Below are positions 56,566 through 64,000 of a DNA stretch of 64,000 bases, piece after piece; position 1 is the first letter of the stretch, and every line of letters starts with the position of its first letter. A program made the position numbers and the translations under genes. The notes under the pieces are model-generated. The model was given only the letters and a program-made list of their open reading frames with translations. It made no database searches and was not told the origin of the DNA. Location: positions 1 to 64,000 of the forward strand of contig NZ_JBHRSJ010000005.1 in the NCBI RefSeq assembly GCF_042643485.1, given 5' to 3'. This DNA is from Azotobacter bryophylli. Lineage in GTDB: Bacteria > Pseudomonadota > Gammaproteobacteria > Pseudomonadales > Pseudomonadaceae.

Positions 56566-57642
56566 TCAGAACGGTTTGATCGCTACCTTGAGCACGCCGT
56601 CACGCTGGTTGGCGAACAGGTCGTAGGCGGCTTCGATGTCGTCCAGCTTGTACTGGTGAGTAACCAACGGAGTCAGGTCGATACGGCCGGAAGCCACCAC
56701 GTTGAGCAGACGGCGCATGCGTTCCTTGCCGCCCGGACAGAGCGAGGTGACGATCTTGTTTTCGCCCAGGCCGGCATGGAACGCCCCCAAGGGAATCTTC
56801 AGATCGGTGGAGTAAACCCCGAGGCTGGACAGGGTGCCTCCCGGCTTTAGAACGCGCAGGGCGCTTTCGAAGGTGGATTGCAAGCCAAGCGCCTCGATCG
56901 CCCCGTCCACTCCCCGGCCGCCGGTCAGCTTGAGGATCTCGTCGACCACATCCACCTCGCGGAAGTTGAGGGTCACATCGGCGCCCAGCTGGCGGGCGAC
57001 CCTCAGGCGCTCGTTGTTGCCGTCGATGGCGATGATGGTGCTGGCCCCGCGCAACTTGGCCCCGGCAGTGGCGCACAAGCCGATCGGGCCTTGGGCGAAG
57101 ATTGCGACGATATCGCCGATCTTGATGTTGGCGGCCTCGGCGCCAGCGAAGCCGGTGGACATGATATCCGGGCACATCAGCACCTGTTCGTCGGTCAGCC
57201 CGTCGGGAACCGGCGCCAAGTTAGCCTGGGCATCGGGGACCAGGACGTATTCGGCCTGGGTGCCGTCGATGGTATTGCCGAAGCGCCAGCCGCCCATGGG
57301 TTTGTAACCGTGGCAGGAACAGCCCCCGTCCTGGGAGGGGAAGCCGTCCTGGCTGGCGTAGGAGGTGAAGCTCGGACAGATAGCGCCGGCGATCACCCGT
57401 TGACCCTCCCGGTAGCCCTGGACGTTGCTGCCCAGCTTCTCGATGATGCCCACGGGCTCGTGGCCGATGGTCAGGCCCTGCTCGACCGGGTATTCGCCCT
57501 TGAGGATGTGCACATCAGTGCCGCAGATCGTGGTGGTCGTGATGCGCACCAGCGCATCGTTCGGACCGACCGGGGGGATCGGCTTCTCCCTCAGCTCGAT
57601 ACGACCCGGGGCCAGGAACACGGCGGCTTTCATCATTGTCAT
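56566..57642 (-). CDS. Zinc-dependent alcohol dehydrogenase, MDR family
   Basis: 358 aa. Catalytic zinc and GHE motif TTICGTDVHILKGEYP...GLTIGHEPVG; coenzyme domain with AIFAQGPIGLCATAGAKLRGA followed by IAIDGNNERL, Asp suggesting NAD preference. The structural-zinc cysteine loop is altered (CPSFTSYASQDGFPSQDGGCSCHGY), as in the secondary-alcohol subgroup. AAGGAG precedes the ATG. Substrate unproven; may be butanediol or another secondary alcohol. Confidence 0.88.
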   Translation of the reverse strand: MTMMKAAVFLAPGRIELREKPIPPVGPNDALVRITTTTICGTDVHILKGEYPVEQGLTIGHEPVGIIEKLGSNVQGYREGQRVIAGAICPSFTSYASQDGFPSQDGGCSCHGYKPMGGWRFGNTIDGTQAEYVLVPDAQANLAPVPDGLTDEQVLMCPDIMSTGFAGAEAANIKIGDIVAIFAQGPIGLCATAGAKLRGASTIIAIDGNNERLRVARQLGADVTLNFREVDVVDEILKLTGGRGVDGAIEALGLQSTFESALRVLKPGGTLSSLGVYSTDLKIPLGAFHAGLGENKIVTSLCPGGKERMRRLLNVVASGRIDLTPLVTHQYKLDDIEAAYDLFANQRDGVLKVAIKPF

Positions 57643-57758
57643 CGAAACGCTCCTTTAGCAGTGGACCTGTGAGGCTGGGTGGTCCGGCTCCCTCAGATTA
57701 GCCGATGGGCTCCGACATCCCTTGATAGGTGTCAATCGGGCAGTCTGAGTTCCTTTCC

Positions 57759-58775
57759 TTACGGTTTATGCGTCATCGGCCGGCCCAAGGCATCCCGAGC
57801 CCTACGGTATTCCGTCCCGTAAACCGAAAAAATCTCGGAAACCACCTGATCCGGCATTGCGTTCCGGCTCAGGGTCCTTTGCAGATGGCCGCAGCTTTCG
57901 GCGAAGCGAAACGATTCTTTGAGTAGCCGGGCGTTGAGTTGGAAATCACCGATCCGGCTCTCCCTGGCGAATATTGCTTGCAGCGTCGCCTTGACCAGTG
58001 CCGCAATGGCATCCGCTGTCGGTCGTGCCTGGCCCCGTCGCCAGTGCTCCAGCAGGCGTCGTTTGCAGTCGGGCGATTGCCCCTCTCCGATATCTTTCTC
58101 CCAGAGTGCGGCAAGGTGTTGATCGGGATTTCCGCTGGAAGGACAACCGCTGATCAGAGCGAGATGGTCGAGGTATTCCTCTAGCGGAGCTCTCCAGCGG
58201 CCGCTCGCCGGGTCGAGCGCCGGCAGGAAGTTCTCTAGCAGTACCACGTCCTCCAGGCCGGTCTGGCTGAGTGTGTCCCAATGCTCAAGGCTGAGGTCGA
58301 CCACCCTCCAGGCGGCCAGGCGGATCAGCACCACATGGGCATCGGCAATGCGCGATTGCAGTACGAGCGGGTGTTCCAGCAACATCCGCTCCGGCCACTC
58401 CTGCTCAAGCAGCCGCTCTAGGCGCACGCGAGCCGATGGGCAGCTCAGCTCTTGCGACAGAGCGCTTTGAATGAAGCAGCGGAATTTCTCCACCGTTCCG
58501 GAAACCGTCGGCAGAATCCGGCAGGCCAGTTCCCGATCCTCTTCCAGTCGGTCCTGCCAGAACTGCTTGGCTGCCGGATGCTTGAAACTGGCACTCAGCA
58601 ATCCGCCCCATTCGGCATGGAGGGGACGATGGAAATTCATTCCGGACCTGGCGACCGCAGAACGGATATTGGTATTGAGCAATTCCGACAGGTGGGCCAG
58701 CGGCGGGAACAACAGAGTCCCTTCCTCGGCGGGAGCCTGCCAATTCTCGGCCTGTACGGCCTCTTCCCTGGTCAT
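57759..58775 (-). CDS. Hypothetical protein, not recognised
   Basis: 338 aa from ATG at 58775 with AAGGAA upstream; an in-frame TTG at 58811 is possible. No signal peptide or membrane helix; mostly alpha-helical, rich in Leu, Arg and Glu. The segment CKRRLLEHWRRGQARPTADAI resembles a DNA-binding helix pair but is not convincing. Codon use fits a real gene. It stands alone between an alcohol dehydrogenase and a parS site, all read leftwards. Function unknown. Confidence 0.7.
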   Translation of the reverse strand: MTREEAVQAENWQAPAEEGTLLFPPLAHLSELLNTNIRSAVARSGMNFHRPLHAEWGGLLSASFKHPAAKQFWQDRLEEDRELACRILPTVSGTVEKFRCFIQSALSQELSCPSARVRLERLLEQEWPERMLLEHPLVLQSRIADAHVVLIRLAAWRVVDLSLEHWDTLSQTGLEDVVLLENFLPALDPASGRWRAPLEEYLDHLALISGCPSSGNPDQHLAALWEKDIGEGQSPDCKRRLLEHWRRGQARPTADAIAALVKATLQAIFARESRIGDFQLNARLLKESFRFAESCGHLQRTLSRNAMPDQVVSEIFSVYGTEYRRARDALGRPMTHKP

Positions 58776-58981
58776 GCGCGGCGCATTCCTTTTCCGGCCT
58801 CCAGAGGCCAATAAGGGGGGGATGAAATATGAGCGAATGGATCCATGGAGTTTCCGGAACGTTCTAGTAGGGCCGTCCAGAGCGTCCTCCGGTGAAGACG
58901 ATAGTAGCCCGTGAATAGTGTGATGGCGTCTGGTGAGAACATACCGTTTCGATGACGGATTTATCCATCATGCGCGATCGC

Positions 58982-58995
58982 GTTCCACGTGGAAC
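58982..58995. promoter_or_regulatory. parS: parS site between the unknown gene and plsC
   Basis: Perfect palindrome GTTCCACGTGGAAC in the 295-bp gap 58776-59070, about 11 kb right of oriC. Otherwise the gap holds only the plsC terminator and the upstream region of the unknown gene. Confidence 0.85.
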
Positions 58996-59021
58996 CAGAC
59001 ACACGTCAGAACCTCAGCCAA

Positions 59022-59047
59022 CAAAAAAGCCGGTCGAGGCCGGCTTT
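59022..59047 (-). terminator. Rho-independent terminator of glyQS-gmhB-plsC
   Basis: Minus strand stem AAAGCCGG/CCGGCTTT followed by TTT-TGTT (A-run 59023-59028 on plus). 24 bp after the plsC stop. Confidence 0.9.
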
Positions 59048-59070
59048 CTTGTTGGAGATGATCGATCAGG

Positions 59071-59847
59071 TCAGGAGACCTTGGCTTCGGCATCGATGAC
59101 CGCGTTTTCGCCGTCGAGCACGCCCAGCTCCCGCTGGGTCTTTTCGATCCAGGCGAAGGCACGCTCGTTGAGTTCGGCAATGGCACGCGGGCCGGAACCT
59201 TCGGCATACAGCAGGGGACCGAAGACGACCTGGACTGTGCCCGGATGCTTGTTCCAGCCATCCTTTGGCCAATACACCCCGGCATCGAGCGCTACCGGCA
59301 ACACCGGCAGGTTGGCGTTCACTGCCAGAGATGCTCCGCCCCGGGAGAACTTGCCGATCTTTCCGACCGGCACGCGAGTGCCTTCCGGGAAGATCAGGAC
59401 CCAGTTGCCTTGCATCAGCCGCTCATGCCCCTGGGTAGCCAGTTGCTTGAGTGCGGCCTTGGGGTTGCTGCGGTCGATGGCGATCGGCTTGACCTTGGCA
59501 ATCGCCCAGCCGAAGAACGGCATGCGCAATATTTCGCGCTTGAGCACATGGCTCAGCGGTGCGAAGTAGCCGGTGAGAAAGAAGGTTTCCCAGGTGCTCT
59601 GGTGCTTGGCCAGGATCACGCAAGGCGTCTTCGGAATGTTCTCCAGGCCCCGGAGCCTGTAGTCGATTCCAAGAATCCACTTGGCCATCCAGACGGAACA
59701 ACGGCACCAGCTCTGCGCCACCAGGCGGTAACGGGCCCGGTATCCCAGGAAGGGAGCGAACAGGAGGCTGGCCAGGCACCAGGAGACGGTGGTCAATGCC
59801 AGCAGGACATAGTAGAGCAGGATACGAAAGTACTTCATGACACTCAT
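59071..59847 (-). CDS. plsC: 1-acyl-sn-glycerol-3-phosphate acyltransferase
   Basis: 258 aa. N-terminal membrane helix (ILLYYVLLALTTVSWCLASLLFAPF), catalytic KHQSTWE (HX4E form of the HX4D motif), FPEGTR and a third block around LPVLPVALDAG. Makes phosphatidic acid. Start overlaps the gmhB stop (ATGA). Confidence 0.94.
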   Translation of the reverse strand: MSVMKYFRILLYYVLLALTTVSWCLASLLFAPFLGYRARYRLVAQSWCRCSVWMAKWILGIDYRLRGLENIPKTPCVILAKHQSTWETFFLTGYFAPLSHVLKREILRMPFFGWAIAKVKPIAIDRSNPKAALKQLATQGHERLMQGNWVLIFPEGTRVPVGKIGKFSRGGASLAVNANLPVLPVALDAGVYWPKDGWNKHPGTVQVVFGPLLYAEGSGPRAIAELNERAFAWIEKTQRELGVLDGENAVIDAEAKVS

Positions 59848-60386
59848 CGATCGGTCTTGAGGAGGTGGTCGGCGACTGCCGCCAGGTCGTCGAAGACCTG
59901 GGTTCCGGGCGGCAGGCTATTCATCAGGGTGCGCAGCCCCTTGCCGGTTTTCACCAGGTAGGGAGTGCCGCCCAGCACCAGACCGGCATGCAGATCCCGG
60001 TGGCTGTCGCCCACCACCGGTACCCCGTGCAGATCCTCTAGGCCGAAATGTTCGGCGATGGTGCGGAACATGCCGGGCGCCGGCTTGCGGCAGTCGCAGC
60101 CATCGTCCGGACCGTGCGGGCAATGCACGATCAGGTCGATGCGGCCGCCCTGCTCCATCACCAGCCGCTGCATTTTCAGATGCATGTCGGCCAGCGTGTT
60201 CAGGTCGAACAGGCCGCGGGCCAGACCGGACTGGTTGGTGGCGACCGCCACCGTCCAGCCGGCCTGGCTTAGGCGGGCGATCGCCTCGATGGAGCCGGGG
60301 ATGGGAATCCACTCCTCCACCGATTTGACGAAGGCTTCGGAGTCCTGGTTGATGACTCCGTCGCGGTCGAGAACGATCAGCTTCAT
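59844..60386 (-). CDS. gmhB: D-glycero-beta-D-manno-heptose 1,7-bisphosphate 7-phosphatase
   Basis: 180 aa, HAD phosphatase: LDRDGVIN nucleophile motif, ATNQSG, zinc loop CPHGPDDGCDCRKP and VGDSHRDLHAG. Step in ADP-heptose synthesis for LPS inner core. Six bp after glyS. Confidence 0.96.
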   Translation of the reverse strand: MKLIVLDRDGVINQDSEAFVKSVEEWIPIPGSIEAIARLSQAGWTVAVATNQSGLARGLFDLNTLADMHLKMQRLVMEQGGRIDLIVHCPHGPDDGCDCRKPAPGMFRTIAEHFGLEDLHGVPVVGDSHRDLHAGLVLGGTPYLVKTGKGLRTLMNSLPPGTQVFDDLAAVADHLLKTDR

Positions 60387-60392
60387 GGGCTC

Positions 60393-62447
60393 TTATCCCA
60401 GTAGGGAGATATCCGCCACTCCGAGGAACAACCCACGCAGTTGCGCCAGCATCGCGTAGCGATTGGCCCGCACGGTCGGGTCCTCGGCGTTGACCAGCAC
60501 CGACTCGAAGTAGTGGTCCACCGGGGTGCGCAGGCTGGCCAGACGCTCCAGGGCCTCGCGGTAGCAGCGTGCGGCGGACAGCGGCTTGACCGCCTGCTGG
60601 GCCTGCTGCAGCGCCGAGTACAGGGAGAACTCGCTGGCGTTGTCGAAGTAGCGGGCTTCGACCGCGGACGGCAGCTTGCCCTCGTACTTGCCGAGCAGGT
60701 TGGACACGCGCTTGTTCACCGCGGCCAGGGCCTCGGCTTCCGGCAGCTTGCGGAAGGCCTGCACGGCCTGCACGCGCTGGTCGAAGTCGAGCGCCGAATG
60801 CGGACGCAGGGCGCGTACCGCCAGGTAGCTGGAGACGTCGACGCCCTCGTCCTCGTAACGTGCCCGCAGGCGGTCGAAGATGAACTCGGAGACCTGATCG
60901 GCCAGCCCCTTGCCCTTCACCTTGTCGCCGTACTGGGCGATGGCGAAGCGGATGGCCTCCTCCAGGTCCAGGTCCAGCTGCTTCTCGATGAGGATGCGCA
61001 GGATGCCCAGCGCCGCACGGCGCAGAGCGTACGGGTCCTTGCTGCCGGTCGGCAGCATGCCGATGCCGAAGATACCGACCAGGGTGTCGAGCTTGTCGGC
61101 GACCGCCACGGCGGCACCGGTCAGGGTGACCGGCAGTTCGGCACCGGCGCCGCGCGGCATGTACTGCTCGTTCAGGGCTTGGGCGACGTCCTCGGGCTCG
61201 CCATCATTGAGCGCGTAGTAGTAGCCGGCGATGCCCTGCAGTTCGGGGAACTCGCCGACCATCTCGGTGGCCAGATCGCTCTTCGACAGCAGGCCGGCGC
61301 GGGCGGCACGCTTGGAATCGCCGCCGACGCTCTCGGCGACGAAGGCGGCCAGCTTGGAAACCCGCTTGGCCTTGTCCAGCACGGTGCCGAGCTGGGCCTG
61401 GAACACCACGCTGGCCAGACGCTGGTTGAAGGACTCGAGCTTGTGCTTCTTGTCCTGCTTGAAGAAGAACTCGGCGTCGGTCAGGCGCGGGCGCACGACC
61501 TTCTCGTTGCCGGCGACGATCTGCGCCGGATCCTGGCTCTCGATGTTGGCCACGGTGATGAAGCGCGGCAGCAGCTTGCCGTTCTCGTCCAGCAGGCAGA
61601 AATACTTCTGGTTGTCCTGCATGGTGGAGATCAGCGCCTCCTGCGGCACGGCGAGGAAGCGTTCCTCGAAGGAGCAGACCAGCGGCACCGGCCATTCGAC
61701 CAGGGCGGTCACCTCGTCTAGCAGATCATCCGGGACGATGGCGCTGCCCTTCTGCTCCGCGGCCAGTTGTGCGACACGCTTGGCGATCAGCGCACGACGC
61801 TCGGCGAAGTCGGCGACCACGTAAGCGCTGCGCAGGTCTTCCAGATAGGTGGTCGGCTTGCTGATGCGCACCGCGTCCGGATGATGGAAGCGGTGGCCGC
61901 GGGATTCGCGGCCGGCACGCTGGGCGAGGATCTCGCAGTCGACCACCTGGTCGCCGAACAGCATCACCAGCCACTGGCTCGGACGGACGAACTCCTCTTT
62001 GCGTGCGCCCCAGCGCATACGCTTCGGGATCGGCAGGGCGTTCAGCGAAGCGTTGACGATCTCCGGCAGCAGCGCAGCGGCCGGCTGGCCGGCGATGGTG
62101 CGGGAAAAGCGCAACTTGGGGCCGCTCTGGTCGATTTCGGCCAGTTCCACGCCGCACTTCTTGGCGAAGCCGAGGGCGGCCTGGGTTGGGTTGCCCTCGG
62201 CGTCGAAGGCGGCCGCGGCCGGCGGACCGTCCAGATTGATGGTGCGATCCGGCTGCTGGGTGGCCAGTTGCTCGACCAGCACCGCCAGACGGCGCGGCGC
62301 GGCATAGACATGGGCGACGCGATAGCCGAGGCCGGCATCGGCCAGGCCTTTCTCGATCCCGGCGAGGAAGGCCGTGGCGAGGTTCTTCAGGGCTTTCGGC
62401 GGCAGCTCTTCGCTGCCCAGTTCGACGAGAAAATCTTGTGCACTCAT
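60393..62447 (-). CDS. glyS: Glycine--tRNA ligase beta subunit
   Basis: 684 aa. Starts SAQDFLVELGSEELPPKAL and carries the C-terminal DALR-type anticodon-binding region. Works in an alpha2beta2 enzyme with GlyQ; overlaps glyQ by four bases (ATGA). Confidence 0.98.
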   Translation of the reverse strand: MSAQDFLVELGSEELPPKALKNLATAFLAGIEKGLADAGLGYRVAHVYAAPRRLAVLVEQLATQQPDRTINLDGPPAAAAFDAEGNPTQAALGFAKKCGVELAEIDQSGPKLRFSRTIAGQPAAALLPEIVNASLNALPIPKRMRWGARKEEFVRPSQWLVMLFGDQVVDCEILAQRAGRESRGHRFHHPDAVRISKPTTYLEDLRSAYVVADFAERRALIAKRVAQLAAEQKGSAIVPDDLLDEVTALVEWPVPLVCSFEERFLAVPQEALISTMQDNQKYFCLLDENGKLLPRFITVANIESQDPAQIVAGNEKVVRPRLTDAEFFFKQDKKHKLESFNQRLASVVFQAQLGTVLDKAKRVSKLAAFVAESVGGDSKRAARAGLLSKSDLATEMVGEFPELQGIAGYYYALNDGEPEDVAQALNEQYMPRGAGAELPVTLTGAAVAVADKLDTLVGIFGIGMLPTGSKDPYALRRAALGILRILIEKQLDLDLEEAIRFAIAQYGDKVKGKGLADQVSEFIFDRLRARYEDEGVDVSSYLAVRALRPHSALDFDQRVQAVQAFRKLPEAEALAAVNKRVSNLLGKYEGKLPSAVEARYFDNASEFSLYSALQQAQQAVKPLSAARCYREALERLASLRTPVDHYFESVLVNAEDPTVRANRYAMLAQLRGLFLGVADISLLG

Positions 62448-63391
62448 TCTGCAGCCTCCAGCTTGGCCAGTACTTCGTCACGCAATTCCGGGGAGGCCAT
62501 GGGGAAGCCGAGTTTGGCGCGGGCCTGCAGGTAGCTCTGCGCGACGGCGCGGGCCAGGGTGCGCACGCGCAGGATGTAGCGCTGGCGTTCGGTCACCGAG
62601 ATGGCGCGGCGGGCGTCGAGCAGGTTGAAGGTGTGCGAGGCCTTGAGGACCATTTCGTAGGTCGGCAACGGCAACTCCAGGGCGCTCAGGCGGTTGGCTT
62701 CCGACTCGTAGAAGTCGAACAGCTCGAACAGCTTCTCGACGTTGGCATGCTCGAAGTTGTAGGTGGACTGCTCCACCTCGTTCTGGTGGAACACGTCGCC
62801 GTAGGTGACCTTGCCGAACGGACCGTCGGTCCACACCAGGTCGTACACCGAGTCCACGCCCTGCAGGTACATGGCCAGACGTTCCAGACCGTAGGTGATC
62901 TCGCCGGTGACCGGGTAGCACTCGACTCCGCCGACCTGCTGGAAGTAGGTGAACTGGGTGACCTCCATGCCGTTCAGCCAGACCTCCCAGCCCAGGCCCC
63001 AGGCGCCGAGGGTCGGCGATTCCCAGTTGTCCTCGACGAAGCGTACGTCGTGGATGCGGGTATCGATGCCGATCCGCCGCAGGGACTCCAGGTAGAGCTC
63101 CTGGATGTTGTCCGGGTTCGGCTTGAGCACCACCTGGAACTGGTAGTAGTGCTGCAGGCGGTTGGGGTTCTCGCCGTAGCGGCCGTCGGCCGGGCGGCGC
63201 GAGGGCTGCACGTAGGCGGCGTTCCAGGTTTCCGGGCCGATGGCGCGGAGAAAGGTGGCGGTGTGGAAGGTGCCGGCACCCACTTCCATATCGTAGGGCT
63301 GCAGCACCACACAACCCTGCTCGGCCCAGTAGTTCTGCAGGGCGAGAATCAGGTCTTGGAAGGTGCGCACGGCAGGCGTAGTCTGGCTCAC
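62444..63391 (-). CDS. glyQ: Glycine--tRNA ligase alpha subunit
   Basis: 315 aa from GTG at 63391 (MSQTTPAVRTFQDLI), the usual pseudomonad start; an in-frame GTG at 63400 is less likely. Class II core: QPYDMEVGAGTFHTATFLRA, QPSRRPADGRYGENPNR and FVEDNWESPTLGAWGLGWEVW. First gene of glyQ-glyS-gmhB-plsC. Confidence 0.97.
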   Translation of the reverse strand: MSQTTPAVRTFQDLILALQNYWAEQGCVVLQPYDMEVGAGTFHTATFLRAIGPETWNAAYVQPSRRPADGRYGENPNRLQHYYQFQVVLKPNPDNIQELYLESLRRIGIDTRIHDVRFVEDNWESPTLGAWGLGWEVWLNGMEVTQFTYFQQVGGVECYPVTGEITYGLERLAMYLQGVDSVYDLVWTDGPFGKVTYGDVFHQNEVEQSTYNFEHANVEKLFELFDFYESEANRLSALELPLPTYEMVLKASHTFNLLDARRAISVTERQRYILRVRTLARAVAQSYLQARAKLGFPMASPELRDEVLAKLEAAE

Positions 63392-63478
63392 AAAATTCAC
63401 CCTGTCCTGAGGCTGCGACGTAAAAGGCTGGGATTATACCCCGATTCGCTGTGGCCCCGAGAGAGATGCACAGCCCAT

Positions 63479-64000
63479 ATGCCACGCTGCTTCTGGTGCT
63501 CCGACGAGCCGCTGTACATGGCCTATCACGACGAGGAATGGGGCGTGCCCCTGCGCGATGGCAGAGCCCTGTTCGAGCTGTTGCTGCTGGAGGGGTTCCA
63601 GGCCGGATTGTCCTGGTTCACCGTGCTGAAGAAGCGCGAACGCTACCGCCAGGTGCTGTTCGGCTTCGACCCGCAGCGTCTGGCCGGTCTCGGCGACGCG
63701 GAGATCGACGCCCTGCTGCTGGACCCGGGCATCATCCGCAACCGGCGCAAGCTCGAGGCCGTCCGGCAGAACGCCCGGGCCTGGCTGGGGCTGGAGAATC
63801 CGGTCGAGTGGCTGTGGTCCTTCGTCGGCGGCGTGCCGCGGATCAATCGTTTCCAGGCCCGCGAGGACGTCCCGGCGACCAGTCCCGAAGCCGAGGACAT
63901 GAGCCGGGCGCTGAAGAAGGCCGGCTTCGCCTTCGTCGGGCCGACCATCTGCTATGCCTTCATGCAGGCGGCCGGGATGGTCATGGACCACACCACCGAT
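63479..64000 (+). CDS. tag: DNA-3-methyladenine glycosylase I, 3' end outside window
   Basis: 174 codons visible from ATG at 63479. Opens PRCFWCSDEPLYMAYHDEEWG, with Cys4 and other zinc ligands and the conserved YHDEEWG; FELLLLEGFQAGLSWFTVLKKR and VGPTICYAFMQAAGMVMDH follow in order. Removes alkylated adenine from DNA. Divergent from glyQ, 87 bp between starts; only the last few residues are missing. Confidence 0.95.
   Translation, partial: MPRCFWCSDEPLYMAYHDEEWGVPLRDGRALFELLLLEGFQAGLSWFTVLKKRERYRQVLFGFDPQRLAGLGDAEIDALLLDPGIIRNRRKLEAVRQNARAWLGLENPVEWLWSFVGGVPRINRFQAREDVPATSPEAEDMSRALKKAGFAFVGPTICYAFMQAAGMVMDHTTD

Overview
The window looks like the chromosomal replication-origin region of a high-GC gammaproteobacterium of the Pseudomonas/Azotobacter group. 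The core gene order glmS-glmR-glmU-atpCDGAHFEBI-parB-parA-rsmG-mnmG-mnmE-yidC-yidD-rnpA-rpmH-(oriC)-dnaA-dnaN-recF-gyrB is the pseudomonad one. The left edge carries a secreted modular mannuronan C5-epimerase of the AlgE type (beta-helix A-module with YGFDPHEQT, then calcium-binding R-modules), which points to Azotobacter. The genus is inferred from gene content, not from a search.

Left arm (1-27.4 kb, accessory). In order: a partial AlgE-type epimerase; a tandem pair of DUF2790 small secreted proteins; an IclR regulator divergent from a complete RND efflux operon (TtgGHI/MexAB-OprM type); a tandem pair of EAL-CBS-GGDEF proteins separated by a degenerate PAP2-like membrane protein; a PobC-like AraC regulator divergent from an AaeXBA-like aromatic-acid efflux operon with its own outer-membrane lipoprotein; an InaA-like kinase, an SDR, an IS5-type transposase remnant, a TauE/SafE exporter, a pirin, a LysR/MFS pair and a GST-like protein. 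This arm is dominated by export and stress functions and by recent duplications.

Core (27.4-54.3 kb). Genes left of about 47.5 kb read leftwards and genes right of 48.1 kb read rightwards, as expected for bidirectional replication from the rpmH-dnaA gap, which holds an AT-rich tract and five DnaA boxes. A second DnaA-box cluster with an adjacent AT-rich tract lies between mnmG and mnmE, and a third (four TTATNCACA boxes in 286 bp, all in one orientation) lies at the GST-glmS junction. Three parS-like palindromes (two in recF, one at 58.98 kb) sit close to parAB.

Right arm (54.3-64 kb). It holds a GMC-family dehydrogenase with an apparent CCX4C iron-sulfur motif and a Tat-exported small subunit, a zinc alcohol dehydrogenase, an unrecognised 338-aa protein, then the conserved block plsC-gmhB-glyS-glyQ and a 3-methyladenine glycosylase (tag) that runs off the right edge. 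No rRNA, tRNA or CRISPR array was seen.
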